Assembly (NCBI GenBank): GCA_937924805.1
Contig: CALDTZ010000100.1
Coordinates: forward strand, 1 to 48,846
Length of the DNA: 48,846 bases
From: an uncultured Saprospiraceae bacterium
Lineage (GTDB): Bacteria > Bacteroidota > Bacteroidia > Chitinophagales > Saprospiraceae
Reading direction: 5' to 3'
The position numbers were made by a program, and so were the translations under genes. This document shows positions 36,701 to 47,800 of the stretch, piece by piece. Below the pieces are notes generated by a model. It worked only from the letters and a program-made list of their open reading frames with translations, ran no database searches and had not been told where the DNA came from. Within the stretch, counting starts at the first letter, position 1, and every line of letters starts with the position of its first letter.

Positions 36701-37087
36701 AAATCCAAGCAACTTTTCAATTAACTTACTCTCTTTTAATGCATTAAATATTCCTTCTGCTTTTTGGACCTTTTCATTACCAGCATATTGTTGTTCTTTA
36801 GCCCAAACATCATCCATATTATCTTCTACTACCATATAATTTGCAGTAGAATTTTGCTTATCTAGATTACCCAAAACTGCATCTAATTCTGGAAATTGAA
36901 ACAATGCCTCCTTAGCTGATTCTGTTTTTGAACTATTGGTTAAGTAGTCAAGTTTTGTTAACCTAGGGTTCACATCCAATTCATTCGTTGCAAGTCTTGG
37001 AATGCCTCCAATTGGATCCACAGCACTAAATAGTGATGTTGTCAAAACCGAAACTAATAATAACGCATATATATCTTTAATTCTCAT
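33701..37087 (-). CDS. Exported beta-rich giant protein of unknown fold, 1128 residues
   Basis: Signal peptide about 1-22 (IYALLLVSVLTTSLFSA). Residues 110-320 form a beta-rich domain (FTLAISQVIIHPTYMECTAY, GTYVTVDCDGFVEMRVDADL). A Pro/Gly linker spans about 325-376 (NPPAPPPEPV and GGGGGSTGPPPPGPSP). The next 600 residues are a long run of amphipathic strands with regular spacing, for example KWKFSLDGLYVDVFYNDIVK, HVRINGSIEVFSGDPVYGSG and LGVKASIGLTNASGAFTGLA, resembling in style AsmA-like or repeating-groove proteins; no family is certain. The C-terminus has a cysteine cluster (GECRSCLIGCKKD, GIPSCKAGF). No T9SS sorting domain. Packed 5 bases after the barrel gene and 19 before the FnIII gene. 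Confidence 0.75.
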   Translation of the reverse strand: MRIKDIYALLLVSVLTTSLFSAVDPIGGIPRLATNELDVNPRLTKLDYLTNSSKTESAKEALFQFPELDAVLGNLDKQNSTANYMVVEDNMDDVWAKEQQYAGNEKVQKAEGIFNALKESKLIEKLLGFELVELPVGIRKKIGNNTFTLAISQVIIHPTYMECTAYLKAELSNDRVLWFGTDNLKFTRDGGIVGDATLGLFADFPMTRGSRKIAVVLKKFLRDETNGNHLGTYVTVDCDGFVEMRVDADLLITREWLLPTDGEGVVKPGDSRVKAEIGVTIVDWDDMVVDINIPHFTLTKNTKTAFLVQGAVIDLSDTKNAAGFVNPPAPPPEPVYFNSGSGYVVMAQQAAVADGPVSDGGGGGSTGPPPPGPSPTLWRGVFFKNVEIVMPSAFKNSSTTTKVGAKDLYIESAGVTGKFYIEDAIPYDSGKMNAKWKFSLDGLYVDVFYNDIVKFTFDGRIGIPIAKETKPFQYYGGADLQEDIYNFGIVLMDDLEFPLLQTSKVILYPTTKIHVDVIENKFYPSASITAKIDINATHNDKVVDVASAKVEKLLVQTTKPYIGLADGGSVTLEFGALLNNSFLQINSASLQKVDDENIKLAFSFSADIMSPDDGGSGTGGKFAIKAKMNEDADSHKWEYDGITVDALQIDISIGDHVRINGSIEVFSGDPVYGSGFKGSLSGGIIKDGNGFKFTLAANWIWGKKIIDAEEMRYWSFDAFVSSTSIKVPLVPGVLFANGFGGGVRSRMELAEFNLSDMMGDLNNPSSGITYLPNKDVALGVKASIGLTNASGAFTGLATLELEFSNNFVLNQIYFYGKGQFVQESMFPGLEDRMDKVAMPTDAAKLKDKQESEEPEMDVIKAAVMLNLDFSNGFTLHGSFAASLSAAEGKISGQGMIDLYASNVTNKWHLYIGGYTDNSIVNYSGVTIPPLSATINCETFNIEAGVYLMTGNDIPGPPPVHPQAASFFGISQNSNNRDILETGGRSPAQGTGFAFGAYAFFNTTSKKGECRSCLIGCKKDKYVDFNGGGGMDISLLKYAKSTQCGLSGHSPHGLRGWRAGGRLWFYMQITGGRGSFLGQCIGIPSCKAGFLLDGDLPKPAYFRAIVKLELLGFQFEGKAKLGTECGTVY

Positions 37088-37092
37088 AGCCT

Positions 37093-38823
37093 CTATTTAA
37101 ATTGAACTTTATAAAACACTAAACACCGCAATTCATTGTAATTTTTTGTACTGTCATCAAAGACTTTATTGGAAATAATATTCCCATTAAAACCCATTTT
37201 CATATTTTCTCTTATGTTATAAGTTGCATTTAATCCGACACTAAACAATACTGCATTTATATCTTCTTCAGCACTTTTTCTTGTATTCATCGTCGTCGAA
37301 AACACGCCTCCGTAAATAAATTTTTCATTTAGTGTTTGTTTATTCACATTGACTCCTAGTGAATGATTTACAATCGATGATATGCCAAAAGTTGACCATC
37401 GATTATTTTGAAAAACAGAATATCTCCATTTTGTTATGTCATTTACATTCCCAAAAATGGCATTTGCACTATAGCTTGATAATTTTGCATTCTGATCAAC
37501 TTCATCATTAATAATCGTCTTTCCTATTGTCTGATCCCCAGAAATACGAATCATACGTTGATGCTTTTTAGTTTTAATAAGGTAATAGCTCGCACTCAAC
37601 ATTGTCGCTTGATTATTTAATATGTAGGTGGTAAATAAAAGTGGATTTATTGGATCAAGAACCACACTTTTTTTATTTACATTATTAAAAGTTGAATAAC
37701 TTCCAACAAATGATAATTTTGAACTAGGGTTATAATTTGCCGATAATGAACCTATAATGCGATTATAATTATTCGCTTGATCTCCTTTTAAGTTATTATT
37801 TTTTAAACCTAATCGCCCATTTATCATGAGCACATTTTTAAATAGCTTTGCAGAGACTCCTCCAAAAACTTGTTGTAGATCATCTTGAAAAAATAAAGAA
37901 CCAAAAGTCTTAAAACCGGGATCTATCCGCTCATATCCTGCGAAAATTTGACCGAATTTCGTTTTAACTTTAATTTCAGCATTATAGGCAAAATTCCACC
38001 TAGAACTTAAATTAGTGTTTAACAAGCCACCAAATCTTTTTGCAACGCTTGAATTTACACCAATTGATTCATTCATGTTTTCGGTGTACCCCGAATATGC
38101 AACGTTGCTAGAAATTTGAAAAATAGAATTAAGGGTTGTTTTGCCGTCTACACTTATTATCGTGTTTTGACCAGGTGTTATGTTTAGTGTAGAATCAACA
38201 TTCAATAAACTATTTTCTTGGTCTTCAGCATTGAATAAAGAAAATATAAGCTTATTTTTTGAATTTTGATACCCACCATGAAATCCCCATCCTACCCTTT
38301 TATAAAGTGGTTCAAGTTGGTGATTGGATTGTAAATCCTCCTGTTTCGCTCTTTGAAGTGTTCCATAAAACCCACTAAGTACCCAACTAGATGGCTTAAA
38401 CTCAAATCCTACTCCACGGAAGGAATGTCCACTAAATGAATATTTGTCAAAATGCATAGAACGATCACCTAAATGTAATGTTAGTGTTTTATATCGAGGA
38501 CTTAAGCCTACAAACCCATACGATGGAAGCGTATAATTAAACAATCTTCCACCTGTCCCCATGTTAAAAGAAAAAGGTACACCAACCCCTAAAACATTAA
38601 AATTTAAGAATGCAGAGATTGTTCCACTTAAAGGAACACCCCGCTGCAATTGGTCTGAAAAATAGTATTGCCCTTGTGCATTTACATTTCCTGAAACATC
38701 AAATTTAGTTTCTTGAATGTTTTTTATCGTTTGCTCAATATCTTGACCATATAGCATATGAGATGCACAGAAAAAACTGAACATGCAAAACCATTGTAAT
38801 ATGTATGTTTTACGTATTAACAT
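37093..38823 (-). CDS. Outer-membrane beta-barrel protein paired with the giant T9SS substrate
   Basis: 576 residues. Signal peptide about 1-26 (FCMFSFFCASHMLYGQ). The rest is a continuous alternation of strands with aromatic girdles and Asn/Ser/Lys loops: VPFSFNMGTGGRLFNYTLPS, SWVLSGFYGTLQRAKQ, WNFAYNAEIKVKTKFGQIFA, AVLFSVGLNATYNIRENMKM, ending CLVFYKVQFK. About 20 or more strands are possible. It begins 5 bases after the giant gene stop and ends 5 bases before the next. In gliding Bacteroidota the giant adhesin SprB is encoded with an outer-membrane partner, SprF (PorP/SprF family). This protein is longer and I see no clear PorP/SprF signature, so a similar partner role is inference. Confidence 0.8.
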   Translation of the reverse strand: MLIRKTYILQWFCMFSFFCASHMLYGQDIEQTIKNIQETKFDVSGNVNAQGQYYFSDQLQRGVPLSGTISAFLNFNVLGVGVPFSFNMGTGGRLFNYTLPSYGFVGLSPRYKTLTLHLGDRSMHFDKYSFSGHSFRGVGFEFKPSSWVLSGFYGTLQRAKQEDLQSNHQLEPLYKRVGWGFHGGYQNSKNKLIFSLFNAEDQENSLLNVDSTLNITPGQNTIISVDGKTTLNSIFQISSNVAYSGYTENMNESIGVNSSVAKRFGGLLNTNLSSRWNFAYNAEIKVKTKFGQIFAGYERIDPGFKTFGSLFFQDDLQQVFGGVSAKLFKNVLMINGRLGLKNNNLKGDQANNYNRIIGSLSANYNPSSKLSFVGSYSTFNNVNKKSVVLDPINPLLFTTYILNNQATMLSASYYLIKTKKHQRMIRISGDQTIGKTIINDEVDQNAKLSSYSANAIFGNVNDITKWRYSVFQNNRWSTFGISSIVNHSLGVNVNKQTLNEKFIYGGVFSTTMNTRKSAEEDINAVLFSVGLNATYNIRENMKMGFNGNIISNKVFDDSTKNYNELRCLVFYKVQFK

Positions 38824-38828
38824 CCTTA

Positions 38829-41800
38829 TTAATTCAATTTTTGAAAGACAAAATATCTTGAATGATAAGGCGATTTTAATAGTAATCCATATTGACCTGC
38901 AGGACTTTTCTTAATATCAAAATTGTGCATATAATTATTCGAACCTGTAAGCTTAACCGTTTTAATAATTTCAGACCGATAATTAAATAGAATTAAATCT
39001 ATATCCTGCTCTAAAGCAAGTTCAACTTGAACCACAAATTGTCCAACATTAGGGTTTGGCCAAAGGTTATAGTTCAATATTGCATTTACAATAGGGCTAT
39101 AATTTTCTGGGTTTGTTAAATCCGCAACTGATCCTACAATCTTTATCGTTTTTGAAACTTCCATTATACATCCACTAAACACAGATCGTAATGTGACGGT
39201 ATAATCTCCAGGGGTATCATAACTCAAACTGACCGAATGTCCATCATCTGATGTCATAACAGCACCCTCAAACTCCCACTCATAATCATCTGAAATCGGC
39301 ATGGTTATATTAACCGCTACAATTGGTGTATTAATGAGTCCTTCGGTTGCCAATAAAAATTCCATATTTATTGCCTCTTCATCAAAATAATCAATAACGA
39401 AGGTATCCATATCAATACACCCTTGTGGGTTTTGCGCTTCTATCCAATATTCCCCAGATTCCGTTAATGACATGTCATTTGCCGTGCCAAAGTATATTGT
39501 TTCATGATACCAATCATACGAATTACTAGGATCTAATGTATAATCTATATATTCATCGCACATGATTGTATCTGTAACAATCGGTGAAATAAAGTCAAAT
39601 TCTTCTGGCTCAACAATAACAACAGAATCAACTACGATGCAATTATCATTAGATATCGTCGCATAGTAAGTACCTGATGATAAATTAGTTAATGTATCTG
39701 ATGCTTGTGGATCAGTAGACCATTCAACATTCATACTTCCCATATTCATCAAGGAAGACAAATAAATAGAAGCATCTGTATCTCCCATGCAAGTTAACGT
39801 ATCGATCATTTCGATATCGAAAGAAAATAAATTCTGCATCTTTATTTCTTGATTGTAGGTTAACTCACAATCTGTATTTAATATCCGTACGATAATAGAA
39901 TAATTACCTTCTTGTAACTCATCAAAAAGTGGACTTGCTTGCCAAGTAAGACCTGTATCAATACTAAATTCATATTCTTCTCCCTCAATCATCATGATAT
40001 CGATAGAACCAGATGTTGAATCACAATCAATAATATCATGAACAAATACTGAGTCGATAACAGGGATTCCGCTTGTCTGTAATGTTATTATTGTATCTAA
40101 GATATGAATACACGTAGAATCTGAATTGGTTATCCATAACTCATATTCTCCACTTTCAAGCCCTTCAAAAGATAAAGTATCTACCCAATCTTCACCACTA
40201 TTTATAGAATACAAACTAGACGTATCTACACTAGAAAATTGAATACTTCCATATTCAAATGGGCAGAAATTTAAATCCGTAAAAGATTCGATTTCTATAG
40301 TAGGTTGAGCAAAGAAATTTACATCAATTGTAGCTGTCGAAGAGCAACCATTCATATCCGTATACTGAACTGAATAAGTCCCAGAATTTTGAACGGTTAT
40401 AAACGAAGTAATTTCTGATGTATTCCATAAGAAGTCGTCAAAACTATCAGGTATTTTTAAGACAATAGAATCATCACAGGCAATTCCTCCTTGTACTATA
40501 TCAGATGTAATTGGTTCTATAACATCCAACTTTAAATGGATCAAGCTATCACAGCCATAATCTGAAGTAAATGCAATTTCATAATCTCCTTGCTCTGAAA
40601 AATATTCTCCGTTGTAAGCAATACTGTCTCCATTACAGATTACTTGATAGTCAAATACTTCTGCTAAATCCGCGCCACCTTTCACAATCGACAACATCGT
40701 ATTATAAGGACAATTATTTTCATTAAATGATTTCACAAAGTAAAGCCCAGGTAATGGATAAAATTTACCTTCAAATTCCACCGGTTGCCCATTACAGACC
40801 GTAATTTGGACTGAAGTATCCTTCACTGCTTCATGCACTACTAAATTTAGTATCATCTCAAAAGTACAACCATTGGATCCGTTTAGGGTAATAGGAAATT
40901 GACCACTGTGATCATAAATAGTTGTTCCATTTAATGTAAAAACTTCACCAAAACAAATTTCTTCATTTAAAATAATGGTTTCATCTAATAATACATTTAA
41001 ATCTAAAACTCTCATAAAATTGCATCCATGATCATCGACCATTTCTTTTTCATAGATACCTGTTGAATCTAAAATTGTTCCTTCAAAATCATAGCTTTCT
41101 CCATTACAAATCGTCATTTCATAAAATTCATCTTCTTGACCTTCCATCATCGATAAAGACAAAATAGTCATTTGGTCGCAACCATTTGAATTAGGTTGCA
41201 AAATCTCATAGATTCCTTCTTCAGTGAATATTTCATTTTCAAAATGAAGTGTATCTCCTTTACATAAAGATTGAGTTACAAACGTTGATTCTAATTCTTC
41301 AACATTCAAAATTAATAAGGTCATGGCATCACATTCATTTTCATCAACCGATGGTATCATGTATTCACCAGACTGATTAAAAGTTAACCCTTCATAGATA
41401 TATTCTTCGCCCTCACAGATTACTACTGAAAGTGACTCCATACCGCCCTCTTCCAATACATCTAGAAACAAATTAAATTCACTTTCGCAATTTTCATTTG
41501 TAATTATAAAATTAAATGTACCAGAAGAGTTATAAGCAATACCATCAATCACAATAGAGTCTCCAGCACAAATTGTATGATTTATTTCCTGAAGTTCTCC
41601 GTTTAATACTGTTAAGACAAGTTGATTTGAAACCAGACAGCCAGCATCATTCATATAGATATCTGAGTATATCCCTGTTTCTGTAATAAATGCTCCACCA
41701 AAATCAAAAGATTCTCCATCACAGATTGAAACGTCTAGCACTTGATCTTCATCGCCAGCTAAAATCAAAAGATCAAGATGCACGATACTGTCACAACCAT

Positions 41801-44800
41801 TTTGATTCACCAAAGTATCAATATAGCTGCCTTGTTCTGTATAGACATTTGAACCTTGGATGACTACATCGCCATTGCAAATCTCTTTTTCAATAGCTGT
41901 TAAAGATGTTTCATTAACATTTATTGTATAATAATGAATGCTGTCACACCCATTCATGGATGTAAAAATTGCTTTGTAGGTGCCTGATTCATTGTAAAAA
42001 TTTCCTTGAATTTCAATGAATTCACCAAAACATAAATTCAATTCCGAACTACTTTGTATTTCATTATCTCTTGAAATCGTAAGAATTGTAAGGTATTCAC
42101 ACCCGTTTTCATCCAATGATTTGAATTCATAAACTCCTTCAAAAGTATATTCCACGGCATCATAGATATACACTTCATCACCACATAGCGAAATATCTAG
42201 ATATTTATTAGGCATTTGATCAAAAACAAGTAGATCCAATTCAAACTTCGCAAAACAGTTTTCTTCAATAATCGTGAATGTATAAATTCCCGTTTTATCA
42301 AAAGTAGTGCCTCCAATTTCTATTTCTTCACCAAAACATATTGATTCTTGTAAATATTGTGTACCTCCATCTAATACAGTTAAAACGAGCGTCTTAATGT
42401 AAGAACAACCTAAATCATCTTCAATTAAAATCTCATAAACACCTGTTTCAGAATACTTTACTCCGTTAAATTCATAAATTTCACCCAAACAAATAGAGAT
42501 GTCTTCGTTGCCTTCATTTTCAGGATCTGAAACCGTCAAAAATAACGTGATTAAACTATCGCAGCCGTATTCATTTGTAAGTTTTTTTGTGTACATCCCT
42601 CCACTTGAATACCCTTCTCCACCTATATAATACGTATCACCGAAACAAATCTCTTCCATTAAATTAGTAATCGAACTAGGACTAACTTCAAGATTAACCA
42701 ATGTCAAACTATCACAACCTGAATTGCTAATACTCCAAAAAGAATATTCATTCTCACTAGAATAATAGTCCCCATTTAGTAAAATACTATCCCCTTCACA
42801 AATGGTAATATCAATTTCTTCTCTTAATATCGTGGTATACTTTAATTTCAATATTTTTAAATAAATACACCCATTTTCGTTGTAAGTTGGAATTTCATAT
42901 GTTCCTTCTTCAGCATATTCTACACCTTCAAATTCAAAGCGATCTCCCTCACATATTTCAGCTGATGTCACTTCATTTAAGGTTGCATTATTTACCGTCA
43001 AATCTAATGTTAAGTCTGTAAAACATGAATCCGTTTCAATTGTCAAATTGTAAATTCCTGTTTTATCATAATCATTACCGTCAATCGTTAATGAAGTTCC
43101 AAAACATATCGTATCTACAATTGTTTGCTTATTATTATTTAGTACAACAAGAGCTAAATTTTCGATGTATTGACACCCATTGTTATCGGATAATTCTTTA
43201 AAATAGGTTCCAGAAATTTCAATTTTTTCACCGTAAAAGTCATAGTATTCACCTTCACAAATTGTTGTCGACGTATACGTATTTTCAACTTCATCTAGTA
43301 CTTTTAAATCTAAAACGATGGTACTGTCACAACCATTCGATGTTGTAACTACATTTTCAAAAGTTCCTGAGATGAAATATGATTCTCCACCAAAAGCATA
43401 ACTTTCCCCAGCACAAATCACTTCAAACAATAAGGTAGGTTCAATAGATTCAAATTGAAGATTCAAAACAACCATACTATCGCACCCATGAGCTGAAACA
43501 AATGCATAAGGATACTCTCCTGGCTCAGTATGTATGATATTATTGTATTCAAAAGATTCCGATTCGCATATAGTAACATCAAATGACGTTATCAAAGGTT
43601 CATGCATTCTTAAATCAAGCAAAATGGGTGTTAAACATCCATTTTCATTATCAATATTAAATTGGTAAATGCCTGCATATTCAAAAGTTAGTCCTTCCGT
43701 TTCGTAGACTTCTCCATCACATAAAAACACGACTAATGAATCTACAATGGGTTGATCCAAAACCAATAAACTTAAAATAACGTCAGCACTACAATTTTCT
43801 GTCTCTACAGAGATTGGATAATCACCGGACTCATCATATTCAACTCCATTATATACATAGGTTTCTCCATAGCATACAACTTTTTCGATCTGCTCAATAT
43901 CAGCATTTAAAACAACAAGATCTAATGAAGAGTGATATTCGCATCCATTATCATCAACAAAAGTGGAATCATATAATCCAGTTGTATTATAAGAAATACC
44001 ATAAAATTCAAAACTTTCACCTTCACAAATAGTTTGCTGAACGGTTTCATTTTCGGTTAATTCAAAGTTTGATAAATGAACCGTGATTACACTATCACAA
44101 CCGGCTGCATTTTCTATAATTGTTTCATACGTCCCTGCTTCTTGATACACTTCATTCCCAACAACATATGAAAAACCGCTACAAATCTCAACACTCATTT
44201 CATGAGTTGTTTTTTCTACCATTTTCACTTCCACAATAGACATACTATCACAACCAGCAGCACTTTGTCCTTCTACTACAATTGTTTTTGATTCCCAGAT
44301 CTCGTTACCATCGACCATGACCGATTCTCCTTCACATATGGTCAAAAAGGTTTCTGTTTCAATATTTTCTTCTTCATTGATGATAAGGTAGGTTATATAT
44401 TTACAACCAGAAAGATCAATACGTTCTATCTCATAGGTATCCACTTTATCATAAAATAAACCATCAAATTCAAACCTACCCCCTGGACAAATTACACCAT
44501 AAACATATTCATCTTCATGTTTATCTAAAACAATTAAATTAAGTATGTAGTCAGCAGAACAATTATCTAATGAAATAGTAAAAGGATAAACACCCGTTTT
44601 ATCGTAAGTGATTCCATCATAAACGACACTTTCACCAAAGCAAATCTTTTTATTGATAATTTGTTCTTCTGAATCTAAAACCGTCAAATTTAGTACTGCC
44701 AAATATATACATCCATTGTCATCCAATATTTCTTCTTCATAATTGCCGTCTATGTAATATTCCACACCATAGAAATTATAGGATTCCCCTTTACAGATTG

Positions 44801-47800
44801 TTTTATTTATTTCTTCTACCTCATTTGGCACACCTACTTCCAGCATTAAAGTAACTAATGTATCACAACCTTCTTCATTTGGAAAAGTAGCTTGGTGCTG
44901 GCCGGCTATTGAAAAGGATTCATTGCCAAGTTCATAGGATGAACCAAAACAAATATTTGCCTGAATCGTGTCGAATATAAACTCGTCAACCGTGATATTT
45001 ACATTGACAACTGTATCACATGACGTTTCAGAGATCTTATTATATACAAATGATTGCGATTCGAAATAAATGTTTCCATCTATGTTTACAGAATCTCCAA
45101 GACAGATATGGTATATTTCACTCTTATTAATAAGTGATTCGAATCCCAGCATAATGTGCATCGTAAAACTACAGCCTTCTTCATTTTCTGTGACAATTGT
45201 ATGATTTCCTTCTGTTTCGAATATTTCACCATCAAATTCAAAAGTTTCACCTTCACAAACTTCGATATCTAAATATTGATCCGGTATTGAATCTAAAACT
45301 TCTAAATCAATTATAAAAGTTGACCCACACTCAATCGATTCATCTGTCAACTCATAAATACCCGTTTCGTTATACGTTTCACCACCAAAACTAATGGATT
45401 CACCAAAACAAATAGTAGATGAAATACTTAGTGTTTCTTTTTCTAAAACCGTTAGTTTAAGAATTGATTCATAAGAACATCCATTGTCATCAAATAAGCT
45501 TTCAGTATAAGTCCCTTGCATGGAATACTCCTTACCAAAAAACATATAGGTTTCATCTTCACAAATTGTTATTTCAAGATATTCATTTTCTAATGTCGGA
45601 TAAACTACGAGTGCTAAAGTTACAACACTATCACATCCGATTGAAGAATCATAAATAGCAATATAATTACCTGTTGACGAATACATTAACCCATTGAATT
45701 CATAGCTTTCACCACTACATAAAAACACTTCAATAGACGATTCAATAATATCATCCAAATTAATGACTAGATGAGTAAGTGTGTCGCATCCGTCAGTGGA
45801 TTCTGAATAGATATCGTAAGTCCCTGCATTTGAGTAAAAGATTCCATTATATTCAATCGAATCTCCTTGACATGTTGATAAATTTAACCATGATTCAATA
45901 AACTCAAATTGTAAATCTAAAACCGTTTCAATCAAACACCCATTGGCATCGAAATCTTCAACATAATAAATTCCAGTTTCGTCATAGTCAATGCCATTAA
46001 ATGAAAAGATTTCTCCAATACAAGTACTATTTTGAATGGTATCAGAAATTGCGTTAATAACCTCAATATTAATTTCTACCAATTGTGTACATCCTTCATT
46101 TGAGTTTATAGTGTCGTTATAGATACCTGACTCGGAATAAAGTATTCCATTGTAACTAAAAGAGCTTCCTTCACAAATAGTCTCGGTAATAAATATTGGT
46201 TCTGAAGTAAAAACATCTAACATTAACGAATGGGTAATTAGGCAGCCATTATCGTTTATTTCTGTGTAAAAATATTCACCACTAATACTATACTCTACTC
46301 CGCCGAAAAGATATGATTGGCCTTCACAAATGTTCGCTTCGACATTTGTATTTTCATTTTGATATACATTTAAAACTAGTGTAACTAAACTGTCACAACC
46401 ATTAACATTTGTTAAATTAACTTCATAAGTACCTGAAATATTCAAATTATTACCGTCAAAAAGATAGTATTCATCAAAGCATATATTTTCCATCAAGGTC
46501 GTATCACTTGCTTCAATAACCGTTAAAATTAAAGTAGAAATGGCTACACAACCATTTGATCCGGTTTCAATATTTGAATACTCTCCTGAAACGGAATAGG
46601 ATTGTCCATAGAATGAATAAAAAGAACCTTCACACATTGTAATATATGTGGTATCATTTGTAGATATATTTGTTGGAACAGTAAATGAAGCTTCACATTC
46701 TTGACTTTCAATACAATTATTATCTAAATCCTCAAAAGAGTATATCAGTCCTATACTGCCTCCTTCTACGTCAGGTGGCGATAGCGGACTACCATTTTCG
46801 GTAGCAAGCAATGCTTGTGGGTCACAACCTCCAGAAATGGAGAAATTATTAATCCAATCATCAAAAAGTGTTGCTATTTCATTTTCAGTTTGACAAGCAT
46901 CAATTGTTACAGATTCCGCGCAAGAAAGTAAAACATCAGGTGTTTCATCTATTCTAAATGTACGAATGCAATTAAGGGAATCATTACAAACATTATTTTC
47001 TAACTCTTTAATCGAATATTTAATTATTATTTCTCCACCACAAATACTTGGAACATCAATTGACTGGCCGTTTGTATTTTCAATGGATTCTGAAAAATTA
47101 CACCCACCAGAACCGGAAAAAGCAAGAATCCATGTCTCAAATGCACTATTTATTTCTTCTTGAGTTTGGCAAGCTAATTCTATAGTATTCTCTGGACATT
47201 CGATCTCCAACTTTGGAACATCATTAACCATAAATGATTGAGTACAAGTTTCCGGTAATGTACAATCATTTACTTCATCCAAAACAATAAAAGTCACCTC
47301 AATTTCTCCACCGCAAACGTTAGGTGCAGCCAATTCACCACCACCTAAAACTTCAAATTTTGTAGCAAGATTACATCCACCATTGACACTAAATGATTCA
47401 ATCCACTCCTTGAATTTATCATCTATTTTTTCTTGTGGCAAACACGACTCAACGGTAATATTGCCTGGGCAATTCATTACTACTTCTGGATTTTTTTCTA
47501 CCTCAAACGTAGCATAACAAATAAATCCTTCAAAGCATACATTTTCTTCTACTGGTGTAATTCTAAATTCCACTTCAACGATACCTCCGATACATACGTC
47601 TGGCGAATTAAGCTCCGTTCCATTTACAGCAGTTAACAAAGAATTTACTTCGCAACCTTGATTCGTTATGCTAAACCCATCAATCCAATTTTGAAACTGT
47701 TCATCGATTTGATCTTGTGTAGAACAAGCCTCGATTGATACATCTTCAGAGCATGTAAATGTAGTTTCTGGCGCTTGAATCACTTCAAATGTTACTGTAC

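Noticed and set aside
37093..38823. Assignment of the 576-residue barrel to the PorP/SprF family.
   Set aside because: Position beside a giant T9SS substrate is suggestive, but length is nearly double and no PorP/SprF signature was seen.
43814..44032. Plus-strand open frames inside the giant gene (for example here, and 45464-45658, 48233-48493).
   Set aside because: They are rich in His, Tyr and Gln because they mirror the repeat codons of the opposite strand; no start context or protein pattern supports them.
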